Part shown: one piece after another, positions 12,201 through 31,929 of the stretch
How the letters are laid out: the number at the start of each line of letters is the position of its first letter
Numbering within the stretch: the first letter of the stretch is position 1
Source: Plumapathes pennacea
Lineage: Eukaryota; Cnidaria; Anthozoa; Antipatharia; Myriopathidae
Assembly: GCA_964036295.1 (NCBI GenBank)
Contig: OZ038469.1
Coordinates: 14,317,591 to 14,381,590 of the forward strand
Reading direction: 5' to 3'
Length of the DNA: 64,000 nt
Position numbers and translations under genes: made by a program
The notes under the pieces: generated by a model
The model's database searches: none
Seen by the model: only the letters and a program-made list of their open reading frames with translations
What the model was told of the DNA's origin: nothing

Positions 12201-13180
12201 GACTAAACCTGCATGTATATATATAGTTTTGGCCAAATGTCGCCGCGCTCAAAGAAAATGGGGAATTGTAAGCATCCTTTATTAACTACTGGATATTTTT
12301 GGACATTCTGTTGTCGTTTCGCACATAGAGCCCAAGGCTGCAGAGTTTTGATCGCACAAACGAGGAATGCTATTCTTCCTCAAAATATAACGCGGAAGTC
12401 GCGTTAATTTTCAGGCTTAAAAGTGACAAATTTTACTGACCTGTAACAGCAGGGCCCTGGCCAAAGGTACTCTTCAGTAGAAATAAGGCAGACTAGCAAA
12501 ACTAGGACTTCGAGAGTCGTTTCCCTGTACGTACGTGTTCGTCGGTTATGCTTTTTTATCCCATCCTCAGACTGCTCTCTTGCTATAGGCCGCATGCTTA
12601 TATACTTGTTTATGTGTGCTTCGGCAGCACTCATCGTGAAAAATATCGGCCTCATCCCGTTGCGGAAACGCCGTGGTTGAGATATTCCCATAAAAGAGTT
12701 CGCGTACGAAATATCATGTTGCTTACATCCCCCCACGCCTGTACTACCACTCATTGCCACTACATCGTTACCATAATATCAACAAACAAACCTTATATTC
12801 ATAACCTTCGAACCCAGCCGGCAATCGCTTGAAGTTCGCACACCCGTTTTCAGATCATACTGCCGATGGGTTTAAGGATATGTAGTCAGTTTTGGTTGAG
12901 AAATGAAGCGAATCTTCGTGCTCTGTGAACAAATGTTGGAACGGTAAAAGCTTTTGAGTAAACTGCTAATATTAACGGAGGGAAAACACAGGCCTACTAC
13001 GTGGGCGAACTTAAAAATAGAGAAACAATTTCGTCTTTTTTTGGATCAGAAAGGAACTGATACTGCCCACGCTTCCAACAGTGAGTGCACAGCAACACAT
13101 TGTTCGCCCTTCACCCACGCACTCATCATAATTTTCCATTTTGCCGTGCAATGTCCGCGGCGACACATTTCTGTTAAAAT
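9256..13180. other. Gene-poor region with no secure gene
   Basis: The only protein-like segment is around 10111-10230 (+), where a short frame encodes MSSRRVDGVKREREKRYLEE followed by an RRTGRP segment. It is not preceded or followed by a clear gene and I do not annotate it as one. A U6-like 5' stem-loop sequence occurs at 12614-12630 (see separate entry). Otherwise the region is AT-rich and featureless to me. Confidence 0.4.
12614..12630 (+). ncRNA. Possible U6 snRNA 5' stem-loop fragment
   Basis: GTGTGCTTCGGCAGCAC closely resembles the capped 5' hairpin of U6 snRNA (stem closed by a TTCG loop). The downstream U6 core (the ACAGAGA box and the internal stem-loop) is absent, so this is at best a truncated U6 pseudogene or chimeric retrocopy, or chance. 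A TATATACT sequence sits just upstream, closer than in a normal U6 promoter. Confidence 0.25.
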
Positions 13181-13182
13181 CA

Positions 13183-13312
13183 TACCTCCCCAGACCAAAA
13201 AGACATAATCGATTCCCTATTTCAGACTAAAAAGGCTAAATCTATACCATATTTCAAACTAAAAACGCTTGAAAACGATACCCTTTGGGGTGGCACATAC
13301 CTACCCGGCGCC
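13183..13312 (-). repeat. Fragment of repeat family D (GTCTGAAATAGGG-type)
   Basis: The segment contains minus-strand versions of the family hallmark (CCCTATTTCAGACTAAAAAG and CATATTTCAAACTAAAAACG) and then ATACCCTTTGGGGTGGCACAT. These match the + strand copies near 32.2 kb, 32.8 kb and 56.9 kb. It is partial and inverted. Confidence 0.65.
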
Positions 13313-13380
13313 CGGGATCTACGTTGTCTTTTAAAGCTAACAAAATGGTGGCTGTCTAGTTGTGTCTTTAGACTGGAAAA

Positions 13381-13456
13381 TCGCTGCTGGTGTACCGCAG
13401 AATCACTGAAAAATGTGACACTTTCCGGCAGTGATTCTGCCGAACGCCAGCAGCGA
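13381..13456. repeat. Hairpin-forming inverted repeat
   Basis: The left arm TCGCTGCTGGTGTACCGCAG continues AATCACTG. The right arm begins CAGTGATTCTGCCGAACGCC and ends AGCAGCGA, pairing over about 28 bp with four mismatches and a 20-bp loop. It could be a palindromic repeat remnant. No coding role is seen. Confidence 0.6.
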
Positions 13457-14418
13457 CATGATTCAACTGCGCTAGCATTGGTCACGTGACCTCATTGTGT
13501 ATTGTTTCTGTCGCCCAGAAGCAGCGTTTTTTTTTTTTTTTTTTTTTTACATTTCCAGTTGACCTCTTGTGTTGTTATGCCGTAATTTCTATAGCAGAAT
13601 TGGGTAGTGTTACATGTAAAAACATCACAAAACCTAAAACAAGAAGAGGTGATAATTTAGAGAAACCCGCTCACAAGGAAGTGGAGTCATTATTTTTCTG
13701 CCCCCGCGACAGCTCTAGTCTGCTCGTAGCCGTAGGGGCTAGGTGTTGGGACCCCAAAAACGGCTTCGAGCAGACTATCACAGCTCAAGATCAAACTAGA
13801 ATCTTTTACAAAATATAGAATATACCGTAGTACCAATTTTCTGTGGCCGTTCTCCTGTAAAACACGAAGTTTTCAGAAAGTGTATCGCTACACATGTGAT
13901 GTTCGCCGATATCTGGGTACGCATTATCCTTCCTCGTTGTACATACAAGGTTACATCTAACAATCTGGGCCTGTATCGTGCACTTGTACCGCTATTCTCT
14001 TGATCTCGATATTATCTTGTTTGTTTTATTGTTTCAAGGGATTGGAGTTCCCAGATGGGCGTTTTCTGGTACCTTCTGCCGGGGTTAGACGCCAATCAAA
14101 GAAATGTTTATCAACGCATGACAATTTTCCGGTTCTCTCGATAGCTTAACTCAACGTTCCGAGTTAAATTTGAGCCAAGAAACATTTACATTTAATGACC
14201 CTGAAATTTACTCTCGTAAAGCGGATTCGGCCACTGTAAATGGGTATAGTCGGCGTTCGATTGGACCCTGTACCGCAGCAGAAATGGCTGGTCGTAAAAA
14301 AACTGAAATAGTGCAAACACGTGAATTACAACAGCGATATAATTGTATTGAGACGGACTAGAACTGGCTTGTTTATCGAATTTTTGTTTATCGAAAATTT
14401 ATAATCGCGTTTTCGTAA

Positions 14419-14637
14419 AGGTGGTGTTACACTGGTCGATTTGCAACGATACGATGTTGCGCTAAAAATTGTTCAAGTGTAACACCCCATTGCGAACGAT
14501 TTTTCGCGATGTTTGCAGTGCTGCAACGCGTTGTAAGTTTTTGAAAGCGGTTCATAAACTTGCAACACCGTTGCGCGAATTTGGAGCAAATCGGCGTTGC
14601 AAATCGTCGTTGCAAATCGACCAGTGTAACACCAGCT
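14419..14637. mobile_element. Harbinger-like MITE, family A, copy 2 (219 bp)
   Basis: It has the same ends and length as the copy at 7667-7885 and is flanked by TAA at 14416-14418 and 14638-14640. Relative to copy 1 it lacks the duplicated GATTTGCAA segment near the left end but has a duplicated CGTTGCAAATCG segment near the right end. The subterminal repeats therefore expand and contract while total length stays the same. Confidence 0.88.
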
Positions 14638-15430
14638 TAACGGCACTGCGTGTATATCAAGAAAGGCGAAACGCACGTTTCTTGAACTTGGGCCAATTTT
14701 CTCAACTGGGATTTCCACAAACAGTGGTACCGCGTCTGGTATCGCAACACTGTCCTAATTCAAAAGCCCTTTAAGAAGGTGCTAGAGCTCTTCAAGAAGG
14801 ATGCAGAAACGTTCAAAAACAGACCAAAAAAAGGCCCGGGCCTTACAAACAAAAAGAAAAAACAACTAAATACGGTTTGATCATAACGTCTGCACGCGAG
14901 CACACTAAAGAAATCCGGTCTTCTTCCGAGCCTCTTCCCCAGACGCAAACTTTCCCGCGAACGTCACTTACTGAAGACGCTGGCATTTTATGAAATGAGA
15001 ACTGAATTGTGAATATTGCATCGTACGTGTTTCTAGAAATGCAGTGACGGAGATATAACATGACTGTTAGAACCGCAGGAATAAATTAAGAGGCCACTCT
15101 TTCAGAGATGGCGCGATATTTCTTTCACCGCATGACATATCAGCTGTGCTGTCAAACATGCTTCCAGCGGAAATTTCTAGACTTTTACATGAACTTTTCG
15201 AGATAACACACATTAAAGGTGTACTTTTCTAATCGAAAGCAAATACCATCGCAAACATACTATATAACTCTTATCGTTACCCACAGCGGGCGCAAAATTT
15301 GCCCGAAAACGCTGAAATCGCGACCACAGATAGTTCGTAGGTAAATAAACACCAAAGCAAAGTTTCTCTTCTTCTATTCGAGTATTTCCTAAATTATTTT
15401 GCGCCATCTAGATCCCCACTCAAACTCTTA

Positions 15431-15672
15431 TACTAGAAATACGATAATCGCAGATACCCCTCGCTCTGCCATTGATGGGACTTTTACTTTGGTACTCCCA
15501 ACAAGAGCACCCTTTGTTTTACCGAAATGTTGACTCAGTCTTTTCTTCGAAGTCAAGTGCAACACGCAAAGGAAGGAGAAAAAGAATGGTGTGTGTACGT
15601 TATACTTTTGCGTTGAAAAAAGAGTCGATTGCGTGACGAAGTACGTATTTCCCACGGTCGGCACGTCAAATT
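15431..15672. repeat. Dispersed repeat, family E, copy 1
   Basis: It begins TACTAGAAATACGATAATCG and ends CCCACGGTCGGCACGTCAAA. A strongly similar copy lies at 63176-63394 inside intron 1 of the second carrier gene. Both preserve AAAAAAGAGTCGATTGCGTG. The class is unknown; no clear terminal inverted repeat or transposase is seen. Confidence 0.75.
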
Positions 15673-16320
15673 AATTCATACAGTCTGCCAAGCACGTTCT
15701 CAAAATTTAATACTCAAATTTTGAAGTTGGTCGGCCGTCGTAGTACGGGAAAAAAGGAACACTGATTTTTCAATTTTGAATTCATAGGCAGTACAATTAA
15801 ATAGGCTTCCTGTGCGATTTGTTTTTACTCTTGACTGCATGCTCCAGACTCAGGCATGCATATTTAACGAGCTCGAATTGTTTTGTATGTGAACCCGCTC
15901 AAAACAACATGATTTCTCCCAGAATCAAAGCAAAACTTGAACGGTTTACTTCAAATTATACACGGGCTTCAGACCTAGTCATACTTCTAAGGGCTTGTGA
16001 ACGATTCTCGCTGCAATCACCGCATGTCAGATTACAGCATTTGTTACAGTTTTAGTAGTCTTGACAGAAAAATAAGACATCTGACTAAATCATTCAAGAG
16101 ACTCCAAGTTCCGATTGCTCTGAGTGAATACGGTAGCCGAAACTGGCGACAGAAGCGTATTAAAACAATACTTCGAGGGAAAATGATCAGCATACAGATT
16201 CTAATACATTCTTGAAGTGATCGAGTTACCAGATACGGGTAGAATATACTTGTCACGGTGATTGTTCGATTTCCACTGACTAACCTTTGTTGCTTGTCCT
16301 TTCTGAATAAGTATCTGAGT

Positions 16321-16539
16321 TTAACACAACGGCGTCTGAAGCTCCCGTTTTGCTTGTTTTAAGCGCTGTTCTCTTTGTGGAGTCTTTTCGTCGGCACGTG
16401 ACTGTCGTCCTTTCGCTAGACGTATTTGGCGCTGTTCGATCGTTTCACGATTTTGCCTTGCCCGTGCCTGTTCCCTTCTCTTTTGAAGACGAGCTTCGCG
16501 AGACTGTTCTGTTTCAAGTTTTCTAGTTTTCAAATTCAT
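16321..16539 (-). CDS. Small Arg/Gln/Glu-rich ORF with STPR-like repeats
   Basis: The 72-residue frame runs from an ATG at 16537-16539 to a stop at 16321. It is almost entirely charged and repetitive: TEQSREARLQKRREQARARQ, then ETIEQRQIRLAKGRQSRADE, then a third, shorter QREQRLKQAKRE unit. Period and composition (E-x2-R-x2-R-L-x-K/R-x-R-x2-R) resemble the 23-residue STPR repeats found in animal DNA-binding proteins and in ORFs accompanying Helitrons and other transposons. It may be a transposon-gene fragment or an exon of a larger gene; no neighbouring exon could be joined. The expression status is unknown. Confidence 0.4.
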   Translation of the reverse strand: MNLKTRKLETEQSREARLQKRREQARARQNRETIEQRQIRLAKGRQSRADEKTPQREQRLKQAKRELQTPLC

Positions 16540-16956
16540 TTTCGTGAATGCAGTTACGTACAATTGTTGCTTCGTTCAAATCTTTCTTAAAAACACTGGC
16601 GGAGACGGTAATTTATAATCGACAATGATTACGTAATTGCCTTATTAGGACATTGCCTTGGGCACCTGGCCTAAAAAGGTCGCATCGCACACACCCACAC
16701 ACACACGAACATTAAATTTCGAGATGGCGACAGGCTTGGAGTCTTCAAATTAATGCATTAGCGTCGTGATTATTTCCCTCACTTCGTTTGGGGAAAATGA
16801 AACTCGTTTCCAGGCCCCCCGAGCCTGGGTTGCCTGTGCTGTGAGGACATCATGTTGCTTCATAAATTTTCATCGACAAAACATTCATTTTACGTTTATT
16901 TTTAATGGAAATGGTTAATGCTTATTGCTTTTCTTTGTGTTCTGTATCTTTAATAG

Positions 16957-17020
16957 GAGAGTAACAGTTGTAAAAGCAGGTGTCGACAAAGGATCAATTG
17001 AGTTGCTGCTTGAAGAAGAG
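16957..17020 (+). other. Possible isolated coding exon
   Basis: A 64-bp segment is bounded by an acceptor (TCTTTAATAG, AG at 16955-16956) and a GTTAGC donor at 17021. In one frame it encodes RVTVVKAGVDKGSIELLLEE followed by one more Glu, which has protein-like composition. No partner exons could be linked to it, so it may be a retained fragment of a gene or pseudogene. Confidence 0.25.
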
Positions 17021-17973
17021 GTTAGCTTTCTTTTTACTTATGGATCTGGCTGTTATATACAGTTGCACTAAAAACTAAATGCTTCAATAGGGGAAAAATA
17101 TTGCCGACCAGCTGTCAAAAGCTGACAGTCTTCCCAATAAAAATTAATGAGTCGTACTGAGGAATTCCAAAAAAAAAAGCCGTCTAATCGCCGCTGGGGG
17201 TTGTAGTGTGGTCTGTTAGAACCGCATCGCAGATCTTACTTCGCAAAACGTACCCAACTTGCGGAGGCTTGCACATACACCACAATTTCGGACGGTTCTT
17301 GGAGAAGACATGAAAATAACATACTACACGCACAGCTCATGGACTCCAGCTGTGTAAAAGAACATCGTGAAAAACAGTTTTCAAAAACATTTTGAAATAA
17401 GAAAAGCAAGCAGCAGTTTCAGAGCTAATGTGTTCGCGTTTGTCGCTATACGAAAATTTCGAAAATCCCTAGAGAAAGCTTTATCGTGTATAACACATTT
17501 TAAATGAGGCATACAATGTGTCATACCCTACTCCCAGAATTTTTTGGACTACTCCATGCTTTATATTTTTCAGCAAGATGGTGTGACTATCTTGAACGAA
17601 GGCATATTATACCGAAATTCGCTTAAGCTAATTTTAATATTCATACATTTTCTAATTGAAAGTAGCTAGTTTAGACTCCCGCAAGCTCTGTTTGTTGACC
17701 GCCAAAATATTCAAATCGGGTGAGAACCAGAAAGTTCTCTGTCACACACGTTTGGGTAAATAAGATGTTTATCTGTCGAATTCGGGTCCTGCTGGAAAAT
17801 GAATTAAAAAAAAAAAAAAAAAAAAGAGACAGGACAAATGGAAATCTAGCTCTTGAATGAATTGCGTAAAATTCGAAACCAGTCCCGCTTTGAAGAATTA
17901 AATAGGTATTTTCTTTGTGCACAAAAACTGTAGATATGATACGGTGAGCGGTCCTTGTTTATTCTCGTAATAT

Positions 17974-18079
17974 TCTCGTATTTATCATTCGCTCTGACGA
18001 AGGGCTAGCGTTCGAAACGTCAACTATTTTCTCTTTGACGGGGTTCCATTACCCTCATCAACACTTAGTTGATACACCA
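17974..18079 (+). mobile_element. Short retroelement insertion with 17-bp target duplication and hammerhead-like motif
   Basis: The 17-bp sequence GTTTATTCTCGTAATAT occurs at 17957-17973 and again at 18080-18096, flanking exactly 106 bp. Inside lies CTGACGA, then a short possible stem AGGGCTAGCGTTC, then GAAAC and GTC, which is the order of the hammerhead ribozyme core. This looks like a 5'-truncated retroelement tail. Penelope-like elements of animals are known to carry hammerhead motifs, but assignment to that class is inference. Confidence 0.6.
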
Positions 18080-18096
18080 GTTTATTCTCGTAATAT

Positions 18097-19980
18097 GTCG
18101 TGTCAAACCAACTACTGTAGAATTTTTGGGAAATTTAAGTTTGCCGAATATGGCCTCACAGTTTACGGTGACAGTCACACACAATCCTCCCACACAAACA
18201 TGTGCACGGGCCATGGGATATTGTAAAAACGAATTAAAGCATATTAATATCGGATCAGAATTTTAAAATAAAATAGTGAAAAAAGAAATGGCGACAGTAC
18301 CTCTCGCTGACATTCAGGTCATTCAGGATACCTGCGGGAGGAAATAAGGACAAATCAACACGCGGAAGCTATTGGTATAAACAATGCAGTTTGTAATTTC
18401 TAGGGGCATAAGAAAAAGAATCAAGACTCTTGTGGAGAAACTGCCGTAATGTATTTTAGCTGTCAACTTTGTCCGACCACGGTAATATCACAGAACAGTG
18501 AATACGTGGCTTTATTGAGGTTAGCAACAAAATAAAAACCTTGAATGTAACTGAACTTCTTCATAATACAATATTTTCCTGGCCTATCCGGCAGGCTTGT
18601 AAATCTGAGCGAGCAATATATCTGATAACAAAGGTACACAACGACCAAAACCTAACGCTTTCAGTCAACGTAACGCAAACTCGAAACGTCGGAACTCAAA
18701 GCACCCGAAGAGTTCCCCTGCTAAAGGAAAATCCGTGCACACAACCAACTCAACCTGAAATAGTATCGCTCCCTTGACCATTTCTGGTATCATGGCTTGC
18801 TTGTTGCGATCCCTCCGCCATTCTCTGTTCGCTCTCAAATATTCGGTCTACATTATGATCTGAGCAGGTGACCAGGCACATGAAAAGCGCTGAATCGCGC
18901 GATTACAAAAGAAGCTTCCAGAACGATCACTTGACCTCGATCTGTCGGACCATTTCAACGCATGGCTGGCCAAACAGGTTTGACTAACAGGAAATCGCCG
19001 AGTGTGCGGTTTTTTATACACGTGAAAAGGTACGCAGGCAATGCGATCTATTGTTTGAGAAGGGTCTTGAACACCATGTAAATAATTACGATTTGATTTG
19101 CGGTTTAGCCTGTTCCCCACCCCCACCGGTTCGAGGTAGCGATCAGGGAAAATCCGCAATGGACAAAATTACCCTTTCCCCTCTACTCCACAGTTCGCCA
19201 CTCCCCACCCCTCCAAGGGACATTTTTATACGAAGCCCTTTGGGAGTATAGCCTGCGTAGCTGGCGGTCTCATTCGATGCGGTTGAACAGTGTTCACGGG
19301 CGCCATTTTGTACTGATGGCGGATGGGAGACTGAGGTCGAACTTCAAATTGGCTTTGGGCGCGACAGAACACGGGCCCAAATAGGTTTTTCTTTGTGTAT
19401 TCTGAGGGTAGTTGGAAGCTTCGAGCAATTTTCGATATAGCTTTTCTATTGATCACTCGAGCGGCGCTGCTGCGCGACACCGGAAGCACTAAAAGAATAT
19501 TAGCATTTTGAGAGCATTCATTCCAGCACCGACCATATATAGTTTTCATAGCAACTCAAATCCTGCTCAATTGAGAAGCTTTTAGCAGGGAAAATTGTGG
19601 GATGTTTAGGAATATTTCTTAAAAAATCAGGCAGTCCAACTTCACATTGTTGCAAAGTTTACAAAAAAAAAAAAAAAAAAAAATTAAATAAAAAATCCAA
19701 AATTTACAAATTCCTACTGTCATTGAGCGATAGAAAGACACATCGTGACTAGATATTTTGTCGCAAATTCAGTTCCCTAAATCATGCCTCTCATGAAGCA
19801 AAATAACAAAGATTCACAAAGCTGAATTTGAGAACAGTGAGTGTGGATCTAGGGCAGGGGTGACATTGCCAAACTACCCAACACTTTTAAATGCCTTTCA
19901 GTCCTTTTCTCGGACACAAATTTGTCCAAACCTTCTCCAAACTCTATGACATACTGTATCTCTGGTATGAAACTGAATTT
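18097..19980. other. Spacer downstream of PEX6, nothing recognised
   Basis: No coding exon is supported. An A-run of about 22 bp lies at about 19661-19682. The 19250-19560 stretch has unusually balanced base composition (GCCTGCGTAGCTGGCGG) and may be an older dispersed repeat. Confidence 0.35.
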
Positions 19981-20195
19981 GGTCACTCTTGCTCAAAATG
20001 CAGAATCTCTCAACCTTTTAAGAAAAATGATTTAATGATGATATGGTGAGAATTGAAAGTTTAAGCAGCAAGGTATCTAATAAAATGCCAAGTTCTCCTT
20101 GCCATATCGGTATACAGTGCATGTATACTTCTTGGAGAGACACTGAAGGAGAAAGCTGAAGTTGATCATCTACTCTTGGGAGTGAGGGGTTTGAC
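19981..20195. repeat. MITE family B copy
   Basis: GGTCACTCTTGCTCAAAATG at the left and ACTCTTGGGAGTGAGGGGTT at the right are inverted relatives. The internal GCAAGGTATCTAATAAAATG and CACTGAAGGAGAAAGCTGAA match the copy at 46380-46588. It lies immediately downstream of the PEX6 stop codon and may be within its 3' UTR. Confidence 0.75.
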
Positions 20196-20324
20196 ACTGC
20201 CACACGAGTAGTTTGAAATGAGCCAAAATTTGTATTTGGAACACCCTTCCAGACTCAGAAAGTGACTGGATCAGGATGGGAAATAAATTACCCAAAACAC
20301 AGAGTCACTCCTCTTACCTTAAAA

Positions 20325-28953
<8,629 letters not shown>

Positions 28954-29232
28954 GCTTTCTTTAGTGCCCAGATTCCCCTGGTAACGTCGGGCCAGTAGTC
29001 CCCAGGGCCCTAGTGACTCCGCGGCAAAACAACCTCGTTCCCGCCCAGCCCCGCAAAACCCACTGGCAATAAACATCTCCGTATTTGGCTTTAAATGAGA
29101 GCATCATGGGTAGGGCGGGAATTTTGACATCTTTTCGCTGAGCCACTCATTGCTTCGACGGTTTGCCGGAAAGCAAGATGGCCGAATTTCGCTTGTCGCT
29201 TCACAAGATTTTCACAGATCCCCAAGTTCGGA
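28954..29232. promoter_or_regulatory. Bidirectional promoter region between PEX6 and a divergent gene
   Basis: The PEX6 start (28953, or 29076) and the start of the + strand reading frame at 29233 are at most 280 bp apart and point away from each other. The interval is less AT-rich than its surroundings and has no TATA box at a sensible distance. A 42-codon upstream frame starts at the ATG near 29179 on the + strand in a different frame. Transcription start sites are not determined here. Confidence 0.55.
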
Positions 29233-29388
29233 ATGGCTTCCATGTCAGCAGGAAAGAAACTTTCAGAGTCCCAAACGCCTCTGCTCTCCGGACTCCCTTC
29301 AGCTAGGGCATCCACCTTGCTCGCAACTGAAGAACAGTACAGCCTCAAAGCGTCCGGCTCCACACCAAAACGAAGCTCCCTTTTACAG
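29233..29388 (+). CDS. First coding exon of an unidentified gene divergent from PEX6 (partial model)
   Basis: An ATG at 29233-29235 opens a 52-codon frame (MASMSAGKKLSESQTPLLSG, then Ser/Ala/Thr-rich sequence, ending KRSSLLQ) that stops exactly at a GTAATT donor at 29389. Composition is Ser/Lys/Leu-rich and looks like the disordered N-terminus of a small protein. The position head-to-head with PEX6 supports a real promoter. A possible second exon is 32142-32179. I do not recognise the family. A competing short frame from the upstream ATG near 29179 could be an upstream ORF. Confidence 0.5.
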
Positions 29389-30734
29389 GTAATTTAGTTT
29401 TAGGTTTTGTCGTTGTTGTTTGTCGTTTCTCCCCGTAACCATCTCGCCTTCTCAGGCCATGTGCGCGCTCAAGTTCCCTACCGCGTCATTTATGCAAAAC
29501 GCATTTGTCACCCACCTTGATGTCGCACCCTCGTGTTAATTTGTTTGGTCTTCGTTTCTCCCTTGTCGCATGTCCCTTCGTTGCACACTAATGTTATTTC
29601 CTGTGTCTTTAGTTTTTCTATATACTGGTCTAGCTTATTTCCCCCATATATTTTGTTTCCTTTTGCTTTTCGCAATGCTTTTTACATACTTCTCTGGCTG
29701 CACAACTTCCCCTGTTTTATGGTCGCTTCGTAGCACTAGTTTGCATCATTTCTTTTTTCCTTTCATATCCTTAATCTTCGAAAGTTATTTTTCTTGTTTT
29801 GTTGCTCTCCCAGTCACATAGCTTTTTTTTTTCTTCTGCTGTATTTTCATTTCCGTTCTTTCCGTTCCTGGTATCTTTTGCTCTGTTTCGCCTATACTGA
29901 TTCTCTGTCTTATTCTCATCTATCTGTTTACGCATTGGTATAGGTATTTATTTTTTGTTGGTCATGCTTTATATTGCCTTACACTTTTTGTTGTTCTGTT
30001 GATATCTGTGTGTCTGTTGGTTCCAGCTTGACACTGGGAAGGCAGTGTCCTTGCAATTCATTGTCATGAAAGTAGAAGTTTGAACTCCTTGAAATTCAAG
30101 CTGTCCATTTTTTTTATAATTTTGTGATACAGTGCATTTCTTTTTTTATCTTTTCTGGTGATTGAAACTGTTTTCTGATTCAGATGAACTATTTGGTAAA
30201 CTTGTTTATATGTAGGTTCTAAACTGTAGCAGGATTTGTGTAAAAGGTATTTTATCTCTCCCAAGTTGAGGTCATCGAAATTAGCTTTTTCCTTTTCACT
30301 ATCAATGTTGGTGTGCTTTATCACTGACAAGAAAAAAAAAGTAATATAGTTCTCCCCTATTATATTCTATTTTTGTCAGTACCCATGCTCAATTTTCATC
30401 CATTACAATATTATTATTTTATACTGTTTTCTTACCCTATGTTTCCTTACCCTATGTTTCCTGTTCTCCCAACTATAGTCAGATGTTCTCCTCCAGCTGC
30501 TGCAGACCATTTCAGGCTGACTTCCTGCAGACTGTTGCGGACAGACTCTTCTGGGCTAACTTCCTGCAGACTGTTGTGGACATTCCTCCAGCATGCTGTT
30601 CCAGGCTCTCTTCCAATATTATCATCCATTGTTCTCTTCCTAACTATATGTTCTTCTTCTATGTCCCCTCAAGTCCCTCGTCCCCTGTATGATCACTGTG
30701 TGCCTTCCCATCAACCTGATGATGATCATCATTC

Positions 30735-31338
30735 AACTCCACTGAAGGAGGAAGGGTGCAGGTGAATGTTAGCGAAGGGGTAGGCAGGAAGAGGTTTGAA
30801 ACAGGACTCTGAGGAGATCGTGGGCACATTGTTTTCCCTCTGGTGAGTTGTAGGAGTTAGGTGAGAGAGTTAGGACTAGAATGAGGAGAATTGGCCAAAG
30901 AAGTGGTACACATTTCAATCCTCAAAATGAGAAGAATGGGCAGGTGACTTGAGGCTGGGCCGGCTACAGACAATCTTAACGACGGAGATGCACCCTCTGT
31001 CAGTAGTTTAAAATTGTCGCCAGTCGCGGGTGTTTCACAACGTCTGGAGTGTAGGGTGCATGACACGCAAAGGAAACCGTGACTCACTATATCCCAGCCT
31101 TTGACAGCCGCGGATAACGAAAAATTCCACCCATTTGACTCATCGAGAGGGTTGTTATGGGTACCACTGCTTGGGCGAATTCTCCCCATTCTGGTTCTTG
31201 CTCTCTCACCTAATTCGTGCAACTCATCAGAGGGGAGGCAATGCACCCACGGCCCCCTCAGGGCCCTGTTTTGACTCTCTTCCTGTCTATCCCCTCGCTG
31301 ATGTTCATCTGCAGTCTTCCTCCTTCAGTAGGGTTGGC
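30735..31338. repeat. Inverted repeat with arms of about 150 bp
   Basis: The left arm (30735-30890) contains CACTGAAGGAGGAAGGGTGC, GTTAGGTGAGAGAG and GAATGAGGAGAATT. The right arm (31180-31338) carries the inverted relatives AATTCTCCCC, CTCTCTCACCTAA and CTTCCTCCTTCAGTAG. The roughly 290-bp centre has no ORF of note. This is consistent with an old foldback-type MITE. Confidence 0.6.
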
Positions 31339-31509
31339 TGTTGGTCGGAGGGTAGGTGGATAGGGACTGGGTTGTACAGGGGATTTGGGAGGGATGGGAT
31401 TTGAGGGGAGGGGTGGGAGAGGGGGCCTGGGATGACTGTGAACGTGGTTGTGCAACCATCACCTCCCTTGGTGTACCTCCACCATCCCAGGCCCCCTCCC
31501 CCGACAGGA

Positions 31510-31616
31510 TGCCCCATTCCTAACCCATAACCCATAACCATAACCCTAAGTAACCATAACGCTGACCCTAACACTAACTTGACCCTAACCATGGCGCCAT
31601 AACCTAACCCAACAAA
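31510..31616. repeat. Degenerate telomere-like (CCCTAA-type) tract
   Basis: Words CCCATAACC, CATAACCCTAAG, TGACCCTAACAC, TTGACCCTAACC and ATAACCTAACCC occur in succession over about 100 bp. This is an interstitial degenerate array resembling the animal telomere repeat TTAGGG on the opposite strand. Confidence 0.6.
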
Positions 31617-31929
31617 CCTAATGAATAAAAATGAATAAAATTTAATTTTTATTTAATTTATTTATTTTGTTTATTTACTTTATTTATTATTTAATGTATG
31701 AATAAAGGAATAAAGAAAAACAAGTAAAGAAATAAACAAAAGAATAAATGAATGATTAAATAATGTATAAATGAATGAACTGATTTGTTCAAGTCCAAAT
31801 TTCAAATTACCATACATCCATAATAATTTTGCAAATCATTTGCATCTTTAGCATGCACGGGCCCAGGCAGAATTGATTTATTCAGAATTGATAATATTCA
31901 TTCATGTATGCATTTATTTAATTATTCAT

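Noticed and set aside
12404..12760. 118-codon minus-strand frame
   Set aside because: It has mixed composition without a family signature, overlaps another open frame on the + strand, and neither has gene-like context.
31135..31592. Several open frames around 31.1-31.6 kb
   Set aside because: They lie in an inverted repeat and a G/C-strand-biased tract; there is no coherent exon structure.
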